A stretch of 64,000 nucleotides of DNA from an uncultured Lachnospiraceae bacterium. GTDB lineage: Bacteria; Bacillota; Clostridia; Lachnospirales; Lachnospiraceae. The notes beneath the pieces were generated by a model, which made no database searches, was not told the origin of the DNA, and was given only the letters and a program-made list of their open reading frames with translations. The position numbers were made by a program, and so were the translations under genes. The number at the start of each line of letters is the position of its first letter. Positions within the stretch are counted from its first letter, which is position 1. The DNA lies in NCBI GenBank assembly GCA_910586205.1, contig CAJUGD010000022.1, positions 1-64,000 on the forward strand, read 5' to 3'. This document shows, in pieces, positions 25,104 to 32,746 of the stretch.

Positions 25104-25132
25104 ATTATAAATCGATTTTTTCAGTTTGTCAA
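25104..25132 (-). promoter_or_regulatory. Consensus sigma-A promoter of the DUF6465-type gene
   Basis: Minus-strand TTGACA (25127-25132), 17-base spacer, TATAAT (25104-25109): a perfect match. It leaves a leader of about 130 bases that includes two copies of TTGGAGTTA. No riboswitch class was recognised in it. Confidence 0.85.
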
Positions 25133-25220
25133 TGAAATAACCTTTATTTTACCCTGAAACTGCCTGATTTAAAGCGATTTTGTTAAAAATTACAGTTTTT
25201 ACGGCATTCTCCCCCACTAA

Positions 25221-25271
25221 CAGGAAAAAAAACCTTAAAAATCCCGAAAAAGCGCTTGTTTTTTCCGGATT
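25221..25271 (-). terminator. Terminator of azlCD
   Basis: AATCCCGAAAAA (25240-25251) pairs with TTTTTCCGGATT (25260-25271) with one mismatch. On the minus strand T-rich sequence including a run of eight T follows. Confidence 0.65.
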
Positions 25272-25309
25272 TATCACCATATGTAACAGTTCAATAAAGT
25301 TTAAAACCA

Positions 25310-25615
25310 TTACAGCCATAATTCTACGAAAAACACAGCCATACATGCACCTATGGAAACCCGAAACAAATTTCCATCCACCCACGCAATCACTGCTGCT
25401 GCCGTAAATCCTGCCAGCCCTGACCAAAAGGAAGCGGTTGCGGATAAAATGGCAGGGAATGTCATTACTGACAAGCTTACATAAGGTACATAATAGAGAA
25501 AGGAGCGGATAAAAGAATTTTTGATCTCCTTTTTCAGCAGGGTCAGCGGTAAGGCCCGCACCAGATAAATGGCTGCAGCCATTATAAACAGGCCTGGCCA
25601 GATGTTTGTCTTCAT
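25310..25615 (-). CDS. azlD: AzlD-family branched-chain amino acid exporter subunit
   Basis: 101 residues with three to four hydrophobic helices. The N-terminal MAAAIYLVRALPLTLL and central FPAILSATASFWSG are typical of AzlD. It pairs with AzlC to export branched-chain amino acids or their analogues. The ATG overlaps the azlC stop by four bases (ATGA). A longer frame over the same bases starting at 25640 is not coding. Confidence 0.9.
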   Translation of the reverse strand: MKTNIWPGLFIMAAAIYLVRALPLTLLKKEIKNSFIRSFLYYVPYVSLSVMTFPAILSATASFWSGLAGFTAAAVIAWVDGNLFRVSIGACMAVFFVELWL

Positions 25616-26364
25616 GCTCTGTCCTCTCTTTCTTTCTCATCCTTCACCGGAAACAGCACAGCCGCTGCTCCTGCCACCACAATGGTCAAAATCATAATCT
25701 GAAATCCTGACGGGATCTGATTCAGCAGTGGAATCACAGCAAAAATCCCGCTTGCTCCCATGGAAATCAGCACTACCAAAGCAATGATCCGATCCTTTTT
25801 AGAAGGCGGCACCACAATGGCAAGAAACATTCCATACAAAGCCACGCTCATGGCGCTCATAGCCCTGGCAGGAAGAATCATCCCCAGCAGCACTCCCATC
25901 ACAGTGCCCAAAACCCATCCCGGCGCAGCAGAGGCAATGGCTCCGTACATATACCACGGCTCTAGTTTTCCTTCCGCGCCCATGGATACAGCAAATATCT
26001 CATCCGTAACTCCATAAGCCATGAAAAAACGATGGAAAAACGGTCTGTCCTGTCTGACTTTTTGAGAGAGGGCGCTTGACATCAAAAGATACCGAAGGTT
26101 GACCACCAGTTCTGTTACTACCATCTCCCCATAGCCTGCCCCCAGGGAAAGAGCACTGATTCCTGCAAATTGTCCTGCGCTTGCCAGCATGGCAGCGGAC
26201 ATAAAGCCGGATTGAATCCAGGTCATGCCTGCCTTTCTGGCTGCAATGCCCAAGGTAAAGGATACGGCAAAATATCCCATTCCAATAGGTATGCCTGCTT
26301 TAAAGCCTTGAAAAAAAAATCCCTTTGCCTGGCTTGTTTTCGTTGTCTCCATTCTTTTTTCCAT
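25612..26364 (-). CDS. azlC: AzlC-family branched-chain amino acid exporter subunit
   Basis: 250 residues from the ATG at 26364, nine bases after GAGGAG. It has about five to six membrane helices, with the family hallmark GIPIGMGYFAVSFTLGI near the N-terminus. The gene faces a LysR-type regulator gene 220 bases away, the common arrangement for LysR control of an adjacent transporter. A perfect inverted repeat at 26402-26424 lies 38 bases before the start codon. Confidence 0.93.
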   Translation of the reverse strand: MEKRMETTKTSQAKGFFFQGFKAGIPIGMGYFAVSFTLGIAARKAGMTWIQSGFMSAAMLASAGQFAGISALSLGAGYGEMVVTELVVNLRYLLMSSALSQKVRQDRPFFHRFFMAYGVTDEIFAVSMGAEGKLEPWYMYGAIASAAPGWVLGTVMGVLLGMILPARAMSAMSVALYGMFLAIVVPPSKKDRIIALVVLISMGASGIFAVIPLLNQIPSGFQIMILTIVVAGAAAVLFPVKDEKEREDRA

Positions 26365-26401
26365 AATTCTTCGCTCCTCGTTTGGTAAAAACCTTCGGCC
26401 C

Positions 26402-26424
26402 ATTTGAAATACCTGATTTCAAAT
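26402..26424. promoter_or_regulatory. Perfect inverted repeat upstream of azlC (LysR-type operator candidate)
   Basis: ATTTGAAAT (26402-26410), ACCTG, ATTTCAAAT (26416-26424). The nine-base arms are exact complements, and the core fits the T-N11-A pattern of LysR sites. It sits between azlC and lysR, nearer azlC. Confidence 0.55.
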
Positions 26425-26507
26425 TGCCTTTTGGCGATAAAGTTTTCGTAGTAAATCATACATGCATGTGTCCTGCCTGTCAACCTTTGTCCTTTGGGAA
26501 AAATCTT

Positions 26508-26536
26508 TTGACACCCTTCACTCCGTATACTATAAT
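26508..26536 (+). promoter_or_regulatory. Consensus sigma-A promoter of the LysR gene
   Basis: TTGACA (26508-26513), 17-base spacer, TATAAT (26531-26536): a perfect match, about 40 bases before the ATG. Confidence 0.87.
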
Positions 26537-26583
26537 CAATCATAAGATATTAAAAAACACCATCGAGAAAGGTCCCTCCTTCC

Positions 26584-27510
26584 ATGACCAGCAAAGAACT
26601 TCTTTATGTAAAAACAGTAGCCGACGAAAAAAGCATTTCCCGTGCCGCAAAAAAACTCTTTATTGCCCAGCCTTCTTTAAGCCAGTCCATCCAAAGGATT
26701 GAAGAAGCCTTAGGCACTCCGTTGTTTAACCGCAATACCAAAGGTCTGACCCTTACCTTTGCCGGTGAACGCTACTGTCAGATGGCATCTCAGGTTTTAA
26801 AAATGTATGAGGATTTTGAGTTGGAGATCAGCGATATCAACAATCTTCGGACAGGGCGGGTGCATATGGGAATTACCAATCATTTGGGAACTCTGACTTT
26901 GGCACGTATCCTTCCGGAATACCGGCGGATTTGCCCTTATGTAGAGCTTTATATCCACGAAGAAAACACTGCTACCTTAGAGCAGATGCTTCTGAGAGGA
27001 GAGCTGGATTTTGTCATTATGCATGCTCCAAGAGACATTTCTCCATCTCAGATTCACTATGATATTATGGCCCGGGATCCTTTTGTGATTGCCATTCATC
27101 CACAGCACAGACTGATTCAAAAGGCAGTAAAAAAGCCCGGCTTCCCCTATCCGATTCTGGACTTAAAGCTTCTTGCCAAGGAGCCGTTCCTTATGCTCCA
27201 CAAAGAGCAGAGAATCCGTCAGATCACGGATGCGGTTCTCTTAAAGGCCGGTATCTCCCGCCCTTCCATTGCCCTTACTCTGCGCAATTATGAGACGGCG
27301 CTTCTTCTTGCAGCCAGAGGACTTGGAACCACTCTGATTCCTCTCCAGTACTTTCAGATTGCTTCCTATGAGTATTGTCCGGCCCTTTTATGGATCGAAG
27401 AAAAATATGATGCCTGGTGGGATATGTGCATCGCAACCCTGCAGAACGGCTTTTTGTCAAAGGCTGATCAGCTCTTTATCCGCCTGGTAAAAGAACAATT
27501 TAAAGAATAA
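26584..27510 (+). CDS. LysR-family transcriptional regulator
   Basis: 308 residues with an N-terminal winged helix (about 1-60: SISRAAKKLFIAQPSLSQSI) and a periplasmic-binding-like effector domain (about 90-300). The preceding ribosome site is weak (AAAGG). It is divergent from azlCD and probably controls it, sensing a branched-chain amino acid or analogue (inference). The 207 bases after its stop hold only small imperfect hairpins and no gene. Confidence 0.93.
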   Translation: MTSKELLYVKTVADEKSISRAAKKLFIAQPSLSQSIQRIEEALGTPLFNRNTKGLTLTFAGERYCQMASQVLKMYEDFELEISDINNLRTGRVHMGITNHLGTLTLARILPEYRRICPYVELYIHEENTATLEQMLLRGELDFVIMHAPRDISPSQIHYDIMARDPFVIAIHPQHRLIQKAVKKPGFPYPILDLKLLAKEPFLMLHKEQRIRQITDAVLLKAGISRPSIALTLRNYETALLLAARGLGTTLIPLQYFQIASYEYCPALLWIEEKYDAWWDMCIATLQNGFLSKADQLFIRLVKEQFKE

Positions 27511-27717
27511 AAACTATTGACAGCGATTCAAGCGACAGACTGTCATTGGTTTCCTTAGAAAAACAATATGGGAGGGAATCTTTGATTTTGAGAAGAAGTG
27601 TCTCCCACACCTTTCCTATAACCAAGGTGCAGGAGGCATTTAACCTATTCGACAGCCGGGATCCGCCTGTTCGAAATGATGTTCTTATATTTTAGTGTTT
27701 GCCTTAATATCTATGAT

Positions 27718-28665
27718 CTAATCTACCTTCCCATCTTTGACAATAATGGGAGGAATCTGAGACATCATGTTATCAATATCCTCAAACATAGCGCTTTTTG
27801 TTGTGCCCAGATAGCTTGCCTCGCTGATGTGCTTTAGTACCTCCTGGTACTGAACCTTGATCTTATCCAAAAAACCGGTCAGCACCTGAAGCGCTCCTCT
27901 GGAAGTGCTGATCACCCCGGAAATCTCTGACTGAACCGAAGCCGCGCCTTCTGCTGCCTGGGTAATCCTGTCAAACACTTCATAGGTCTCATTGACTTTC
28001 TCCATGCTGTGTCCTAATGCCTGTCTTGAGGTATGAATACTGGCATTCAGCTTCTCAGTTCCCTGCTCCACATCGCTGAGGCTTGCATCCACCATACCAG
28101 TCAAATCCTTAATCTCATCTGCCAGCTTTTTCACCTCAGACGCTACCACGGAAAATCCCTTTCCCTGAGCGCCTGCCCTGGATGCCTCAATGGAAGCATT
28201 CAGGGCCAGAATATTGGTCTGGTTTGCAATGGAAACGATCTTGCCCATACAGCTTTTGATCTCCTCCACGGCTCCCTGCAGATCCTCAAAGGTAGCATTC
28301 ATCTCCACAAAATGATTTTCCACCTCCATGGCGCTGCTCTTTAGCTCAGCTACCTCTCCCTGAGCCTGCACCACTGATTCATCGATCCGTTCCTTTACCT
28401 CTGCAAATTCTCCGGACACCTGTTCAATATTAGAAAAAGTCTGGTCAAATTCTTCAAGCTTTGACTGAAAACTGTCTGTCTTCTCCACTACTGTGTGAAA
28501 GGAACTTTTGATCTGTCCCAGCTCTTGGAGGGACTCCACCTCCTTCTCCACCAAATCATTCCGATATTCATTTAAGGTATCGATTACGAATAATACCGGA
28601 TACAGCCCTTTTTTCTCTGCCTGAGTATCCTCTGCCCCTTTTCGGGATTTCTTTAAAAATGCCAT
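27718..28665 (-). CDS. Soluble methyl-accepting chemotaxis-type protein
   Basis: 315 residues with no membrane segment or HAMP. A short N-terminal region (about 1-70) leads into a coiled-coil signalling domain whose hairpin tip reads IANQTNILALNASIEASRAG, followed by KGFSVVASEVKKLA. It starts 13 bases after the stop of the FIST gene and is surely co-transcribed. No cheA, cheW or cheY is in the window, so its output is unknown. The likely arrangement is FIST sensing a ligand and this protein relaying the signal. Confidence 0.9.
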   Translation of the reverse strand: MAFLKKSRKGAEDTQAEKKGLYPVLFVIDTLNEYRNDLVEKEVESLQELGQIKSSFHTVVEKTDSFQSKLEEFDQTFSNIEQVSGEFAEVKERIDESVVQAQGEVAELKSSAMEVENHFVEMNATFEDLQGAVEEIKSCMGKIVSIANQTNILALNASIEASRAGAQGKGFSVVASEVKKLADEIKDLTGMVDASLSDVEQGTEKLNASIHTSRQALGHSMEKVNETYEVFDRITQAAEGAASVQSEISGVISTSRGALQVLTGFLDKIKVQYQEVLKHISEASYLGTTKSAMFEDIDNMMSQIPPIIVKDGKVD

Positions 28666-28678
28666 CTCTCATTCCCCC

Positions 28679-29734
28679 TTATTCAAATACCACGCAGGTC
28701 ATGGACTGATTGACAAAACGGTTGTTATAATGCTCTCCGTATCCCACCAGACCTCCATGATTGCCCAGAGCACTCATCTCATGCAGATACTCCTGCATAT
28801 AATTGTTCTCACTGAAAAGCTTGTAACGGAAAAGGCAGTTTACAGAAAATACTGCGGATATCTTGGAAAAATCCCTGCGGATAGTGCTGATCGTCTCTTT
28901 CACGATGGCCCGGTAGTCCCCCAGCTCCAAAAGAACCAGCACATCCGAATCATTCACTTGGCGGAAACAGGCCAAAGAATCATCTACCACCTCTTTGATT
29001 GATACAATGTACACCTCATTGCCGTTAATCTTTCCAAATGGGTTTTTAAAGGTCTGGGTGGAAATCTGTTCCTCCGACACATTCAAAATCTTCTGATAGA
29101 CACTCTTTGCAGACGTCCCGTTTAATGCCCCCAGGATATATCTGGCCCGGTCTGTCCGGGAAGCAATAAACCGGTAATCTCCCATCGTATGATAGATATT
29201 TTCCTTATATGCTTTGACCTTTCCTCCCTCATTCCGAATCAGGGCATAGGCCACTGCATCCTTGTATACCCTGCCGTTGGCAGAGATCCTTCCGCCGTCA
29301 CCGGTTCCCCCTACCAGAGAGATACCTTTGTGCTTCAATACACTGTATATGGTAGTGAGCACACAAGCGTCATTCCCCGAACAAAAATCGATGCAGATCG
29401 TGTTCTCCATGGTACTGCTGACCTGATTCACATCCCTCTGCAGACGATCAATATACCGGACCGGCATTACAGACACCTGCTCCAGCACATTTGCCACCGC
29501 ACATACTCCGTCCGAAAAGGCAATGACCCCCACACCATTCTCCACCACCTGGGTATCATAGCTCATCCCAATACATCCAATACTGGGCACTCCGGGAAAA
29601 AGTGCCTCCAATTCCTTCACATGCTGCTCAAACTGCCTGTCATTGGACATCAGAAGAAGCATCTGAGGCATTCCCACCCCTCTGACGGCTTCCTTCAAAT
29701 CGCCCTGTCTGCTCATACCAAAAAATTGTTTCAT
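28679..29734 (-). CDS. FIST-domain sensory protein
   Basis: 351 residues with FIST-N (about 20-190; SIGCIGMS, GGTGDGGRI) and FIST-C (about 200-345; ending FVNQSMTCVVFE). FIST domains are predicted to bind small ligands, perhaps amino acids, and are often linked to chemoreceptor or GGDEF outputs. Here the partner is the soluble methyl-accepting protein immediately downstream. GAGGGTG precedes the ATG. Transcription starts from a good promoter 125 bases upstream through a structured leader. Confidence 0.88.
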   Translation of the reverse strand: MKQFFGMSRQGDLKEAVRGVGMPQMLLLMSNDRQFEQHVKELEALFPGVPSIGCIGMSYDTQVVENGVGVIAFSDGVCAVANVLEQVSVMPVRYIDRLQRDVNQVSSTMENTICIDFCSGNDACVLTTIYSVLKHKGISLVGGTGDGGRISANGRVYKDAVAYALIRNEGGKVKAYKENIYHTMGDYRFIASRTDRARYILGALNGTSAKSVYQKILNVSEEQISTQTFKNPFGKINGNEVYIVSIKEVVDDSLACFRQVNDSDVLVLLELGDYRAIVKETISTIRRDFSKISAVFSVNCLFRYKLFSENNYMQEYLHEMSALGNHGGLVGYGEHYNNRFVNQSMTCVVFE

Positions 29735-29858
29735 AGCACCCTCTCTTAACTATGTAATATCTTCACAAAGGATCATAGCTCCTGGCTTATTGATCGCGGA
29801 AATAACAGCCTGCGGGTACTTTCTCTGAATCGCCCTGCGGCTGTTATTATTTTAACTC
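29735..29858 (-). other. Structured 5' leader of the FIST operon
   Basis: On the minus strand AATAACAGCC and GGCTGTTATT form a perfect ten-pair stem enclosing a GGG/CCC helix. A second hairpin (GATCA...TGATC) enclosing AGCCAGGAGCT follows closer to the gene. I did not recognise a known riboswitch class, although GCCAGGAG superficially resembles a cobalamin-riboswitch element. Confidence 0.45.
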
Positions 29859-29859
29859 T

Positions 29860-29889
29860 ATTATACGTTATCTCATAATCCGTAGTCAA
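29860..29889 (-). promoter_or_regulatory. Sigma-A promoter of the FIST operon
   Basis: Minus-strand TTGACT (29884-29889), 18-base spacer, TATAAT (29860-29865). Confidence 0.8.
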
Positions 29890-30056
29890 CCACTATTTCA
29901 AAAAACCGGAAAAATTCGATCTATTAGAAATTTTAATAAATTTAACGATTGTATTCTCTATATCTTATATGTTACACTTAACATGCAATATTTTTGCCTG
30001 ATACAGCGATAGAAAAAGAAATCGATCATCAACATTACTTTTGGAGGAATTACAAA

Positions 30057-31523
30057 ATGGGCGGATTTTTCGGCGTTACCTCAAAGAAAGACTGCGTCAT
30101 GGATTTATTTTTCGGAACAGACTACCATTCTCACTTAGGCACCCGCCGGGGCGGTATGGCTGTCTACGGAAAAAGCGGTTTTCAAAGAAGCATCCACAAC
30201 ATCGAAAATTCTCCGTTCCGCACAAAATTCGAGCGGGACGTAGAGGAGCTTTCCGGCAATTCCGGCATTGGCTCCATCTCTGACAATGAGCCGCAGCCGC
30301 TGCTCATTCAGTCTCATCTGGGCAGCTATGCCATTGTCACCGTCGGCAAGATCAATAATGAAGAAGCTTTGATTCACCAGGCATTTGAGAACGGCCACAT
30401 TCATTTTATGGAAATGTCCGGCGGAAGGATCAATGCCACCGAGCTGACTGCCTCTATTATCAACCAGAAGCAAAGTCTGGTAGAAGGGCTTCTCTATGCT
30501 CAGGATATGATCCAAGGTTCCATGACCATCCTTCTTCTAACCCCGGAAGGTATCTATGCTTCCAGAGACCGATACGGACGCACCCCGGTGATGATTGGAA
30601 AAAGGGAGGACGCCTACTGTGTTTCCTTTGAAAGCTTTGCCTATATTAATCTGGGATACCAGGACTGCACAGAATTAGGACCTGGTGAGATTGTTTTGAT
30701 TAACCCGTCAGGAATCCAGTCTCTCAGCAAGCCCAGAAAAGAGAGAAAAGTCTGTTCCTTTTTGTGGGTTTATTACGGTTATCCTACTTCCAGCTATGAA
30801 GGGGTAAATGTAGAAGAAATGCGCTACCGCTGCGGAGAGATCCTTGCCGGACGGGATTTTGGCTGTCAAAAGGAGAACTGCACTGGCTGTCCCGGACACG
30901 CAGATGTCCCGGAAGATACCTTTCATCCGGACATAGTGGCAGGGGTCCCGGATTCCGGCATTGCCCATGCCATTGGCTATGCCAACCAGTCCGGCATTCC
31001 CTTTGCCCGCCCCTTTATTAAGTACACCCCCACCTGGCCCCGTTCTTTTATGCCTCAGAACCAGAGCCAGAGAAACTTAATCGCCAAGATGAAGCTGATT
31101 CCTGTAGATGCCCTGATCCGCGGCAAAAGTCTTCTTTTGATTGACGATTCCATTGTTCGAGGCACCCAGTTAGGCGAGACTACTGAATTTTTATATAAGA
31201 GCGGAGCCAAGGAAGTGCATATCCGCCCTGCATGTCCTCCCCTGCTCTTTGGCTGCAAATACTTGAATTTCTCCCGCTCCACCTCGGATTTGGATTTAAT
31301 TACCCGCCGCGTTATCAGGGAACGGGAGGGAGATTGTGTATCTCCTGAGCTTCTGGCTGAATATGCTGATCCGGACAGCCAAAATTATGCGGAAATGGTA
31401 CAGGAGATCTGTAAACGCCTGAATTTCACATCCCTGAAATATCACCGGCTGGATGATCTGATAGAGTCCATCGGTCTTCCGGCTGATTCTCTCTGCACTT
31501 ATTGCTGGAGCGGAAAGGAATAA
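30057..31523 (+). CDS. PurF-like amidophosphoribosyltransferase homologue lacking the glutaminase cysteine
   Basis: 488 residues from the ATG at 30057, nine bases after GGAGG; an earlier TTG at 29994 has no ribosome site. The N-terminal Ntn-hydrolase domain begins MGGFFG where PurF has MCGxFG, so the nucleophilic Cys is Gly (codon GGC). The phosphoribosyltransferase domain keeps the PRPP loop LLIDDSIVRGT near residue 365. A cysteine cluster GCQKENCTGCPGH in the middle and LCTYCW at the C-terminus may bind an Fe-S cluster, as in clostridial PurF. It is monocistronic with no purine genes nearby. It may be an ammonia-dependent enzyme or a regulatory paralogue. Confidence 0.85.
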   Translation: MGGFFGVTSKKDCVMDLFFGTDYHSHLGTRRGGMAVYGKSGFQRSIHNIENSPFRTKFERDVEELSGNSGIGSISDNEPQPLLIQSHLGSYAIVTVGKINNEEALIHQAFENGHIHFMEMSGGRINATELTASIINQKQSLVEGLLYAQDMIQGSMTILLLTPEGIYASRDRYGRTPVMIGKREDAYCVSFESFAYINLGYQDCTELGPGEIVLINPSGIQSLSKPRKERKVCSFLWVYYGYPTSSYEGVNVEEMRYRCGEILAGRDFGCQKENCTGCPGHADVPEDTFHPDIVAGVPDSGIAHAIGYANQSGIPFARPFIKYTPTWPRSFMPQNQSQRNLIAKMKLIPVDALIRGKSLLLIDDSIVRGTQLGETTEFLYKSGAKEVHIRPACPPLLFGCKYLNFSRSTSDLDLITRRVIREREGDCVSPELLAEYADPDSQNYAEMVQEICKRLNFTSLKYHRLDDLIESIGLPADSLCTYCWSGKE

Positions 31524-31559
31524 TCAAAACTTTTCCGGAAAACAAAGTCTTCAAAAAAG

Positions 31560-31600
31560 CAGGCATTCGGCCTTATCTTTTGCCGAATGCCTGTTTTTTT
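31560..31600. terminator. Bidirectional terminator between the purF-like gene and cobI
   Basis: CAGGCATTCGGC (31560-31571) and GCCGAATGCCTG (31582-31593) form a perfect 12-pair stem, with T7 on the right and A6 on the left, so it serves both convergent units. Confidence 0.92.
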
Positions 31601-31637
31601 CTCTTTTCGTCTGCCGAACATATCCCTATCTTTATTC

Positions 31638-32315
31638 TTATCTTATCAAAACCGTAGTATAGTAGCTTGTTTCTTCCGGCGCCATTTCCATATCATAATA
31701 AATATGCTCATCCAGAAAACCACAATTCTCTACTACAACTCCCCTCATCCCTTTTTCTTTCATAATCTGTCTTACCGAAGAAAGCTTGGATCCGGCTTTC
31801 ATAAGAACTTTGACTCCCGGATAATCTAATGTCCTATCAATCCCATAATTAGAAGGAATAATATGAAGCTGCTCTGACCGATCTGCCAAACTTTCTCCCA
31901 CCCTTGCCGCAGCCGCACAAAAAGAAGGAATCCCGCTGATGATCTCTGCCGGATATCCCTGTTTTTGTATCAGGCGATGAAGATAAATATAAGTAGAGTA
32001 GATGGTAGGATCTCCAATGGTAAGATACGCTACATCTTTTCCTTCCTGAAGCTTTTGAATAATCAGCTCTGCATCCTGCTCGTATTTTTCCTTTAAAACC
32101 TGCTGATCCTTTGTCATAGGAATAGCCAGATTCAGGCATTCCTTTTGTCCTATCCCTTTTACGATCCCTCCTGCAATTCGATAACTGACAGCAAGCTCCC
32201 TGTCAGCAGCAGGAACTGCTATAACCGGACATTTCTCAATGGTCTCCGCTGCCAGAAACGTCATCAGCTTTGGATCTCCAGGACCGACTCCTACACCGTA
32301 TAATGTTCCGTTCAT
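31638..32315 (-). CDS. cobI: Precorrin-2/cobalt-factor II C20-methyltransferase
   Basis: 225 residues of the tetrapyrrole methylase family: the N-terminal GVGVGPGDPKLMT SAM-binding loop, the YLTIGDPTIYSTY motif, and ISGIPSFCAAAARVG match CobI/CbiL. It methylates C20 of the corrin precursor in cobalamin synthesis. No other cobalamin gene is in the window. Its ATG overlaps the VanZ-like stop by four bases, so it is the last gene of a unit that includes uracil permease. Role in the cell is clear by family; the genomic isolation is unusual. Confidence 0.93.
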   Translation of the reverse strand: MNGTLYGVGVGPGDPKLMTFLAAETIEKCPVIAVPAADRELAVSYRIAGGIVKGIGQKECLNLAIPMTKDQQVLKEKYEQDAELIIQKLQEGKDVAYLTIGDPTIYSTYIYLHRLIQKQGYPAEIISGIPSFCAAAARVGESLADRSEQLHIIPSNYGIDRTLDYPGVKVLMKAGSKLSSVRQIMKEKGMRGVVVENCGFLDEHIYYDMEMAPEETSYYTTVLIR

Positions 32316-32743
32316 TCTGCTATTCCTTTGATTTCGTTGTTTTTTCGATAGTTTTGTATCTTCGCCCCTATCCAGACGCCAAATGTATTCAAAATCAAAT
32401 CATCCAGCTCTGATACTCCAGTTCCCAGTATAAACTGTAAAGTCTCAATCATCGCGGAAAGCAAAAAACCATAAAACACACTCTTTAAAACAGAGCTTGA
32501 TCGATTCAATCTGTAGCAATAAACTCCAAAAGGTAAAAACCAAATAATGTTCCCTGCAAACAGATAAATAAAATGAAAGAATTTTCCTTGTCGGAGCATA
32601 AAATAGTATTCTGCAAATAAAGTAGAATTAAAACTCCCTTTTTGAAATAAATTCTCCGGACGAAAACTGCTTCGAAATACTGTGATCCGCAAAAGTATCA
32701 TTAAATAAATTATAAAAGACAGCAAAAAGAAATTTTTCTTCAC
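32312..32743 (-). CDS. VanZ-like membrane protein
   Basis: 143 residues with four hydrophobic helices. NIIWFLPFGVYCYRL and SAMIETLQFILGTGVSELDD match the VanZ family pattern, including the conserved acidic and glutamine residues. VanZ itself gives low-level teicoplanin resistance, but most relatives are of unknown function. It sits three bases after uraA and overlaps cobI by four. Confidence 0.83.
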   Translation of the reverse strand: MKKNFFLLSFIIYLMILLRITVFRSSFRPENLFQKGSFNSTLFAEYYFMLRQGKFFHFIYLFAGNIIWFLPFGVYCYRLNRSSSVLKSVFYGFLLSAMIETLQFILGTGVSELDDLILNTFGVWIGAKIQNYRKNNEIKGIAE

Positions 32744-32746
32744 AAC

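Noticed and set aside
25149..25640. 163-codon minus-strand frame overlapping azlD
   Set aside because: It is out of frame with azlD, which is a clear family member with a stop-start overlap to azlC, and has no recognisable product.
29735..29800. Short upstream reading frame before FIST (MILCEDIT)
   Set aside because: AGGAG is only two bases from its ATG and the segment is part of a hairpin; no support for translation.
29735..29858. Cobalamin, c-di-GMP or purine riboswitch before the FIST operon
   Set aside because: Only short fragments such as GCCAGGAG match; the required conserved cores and pairing order are absent.
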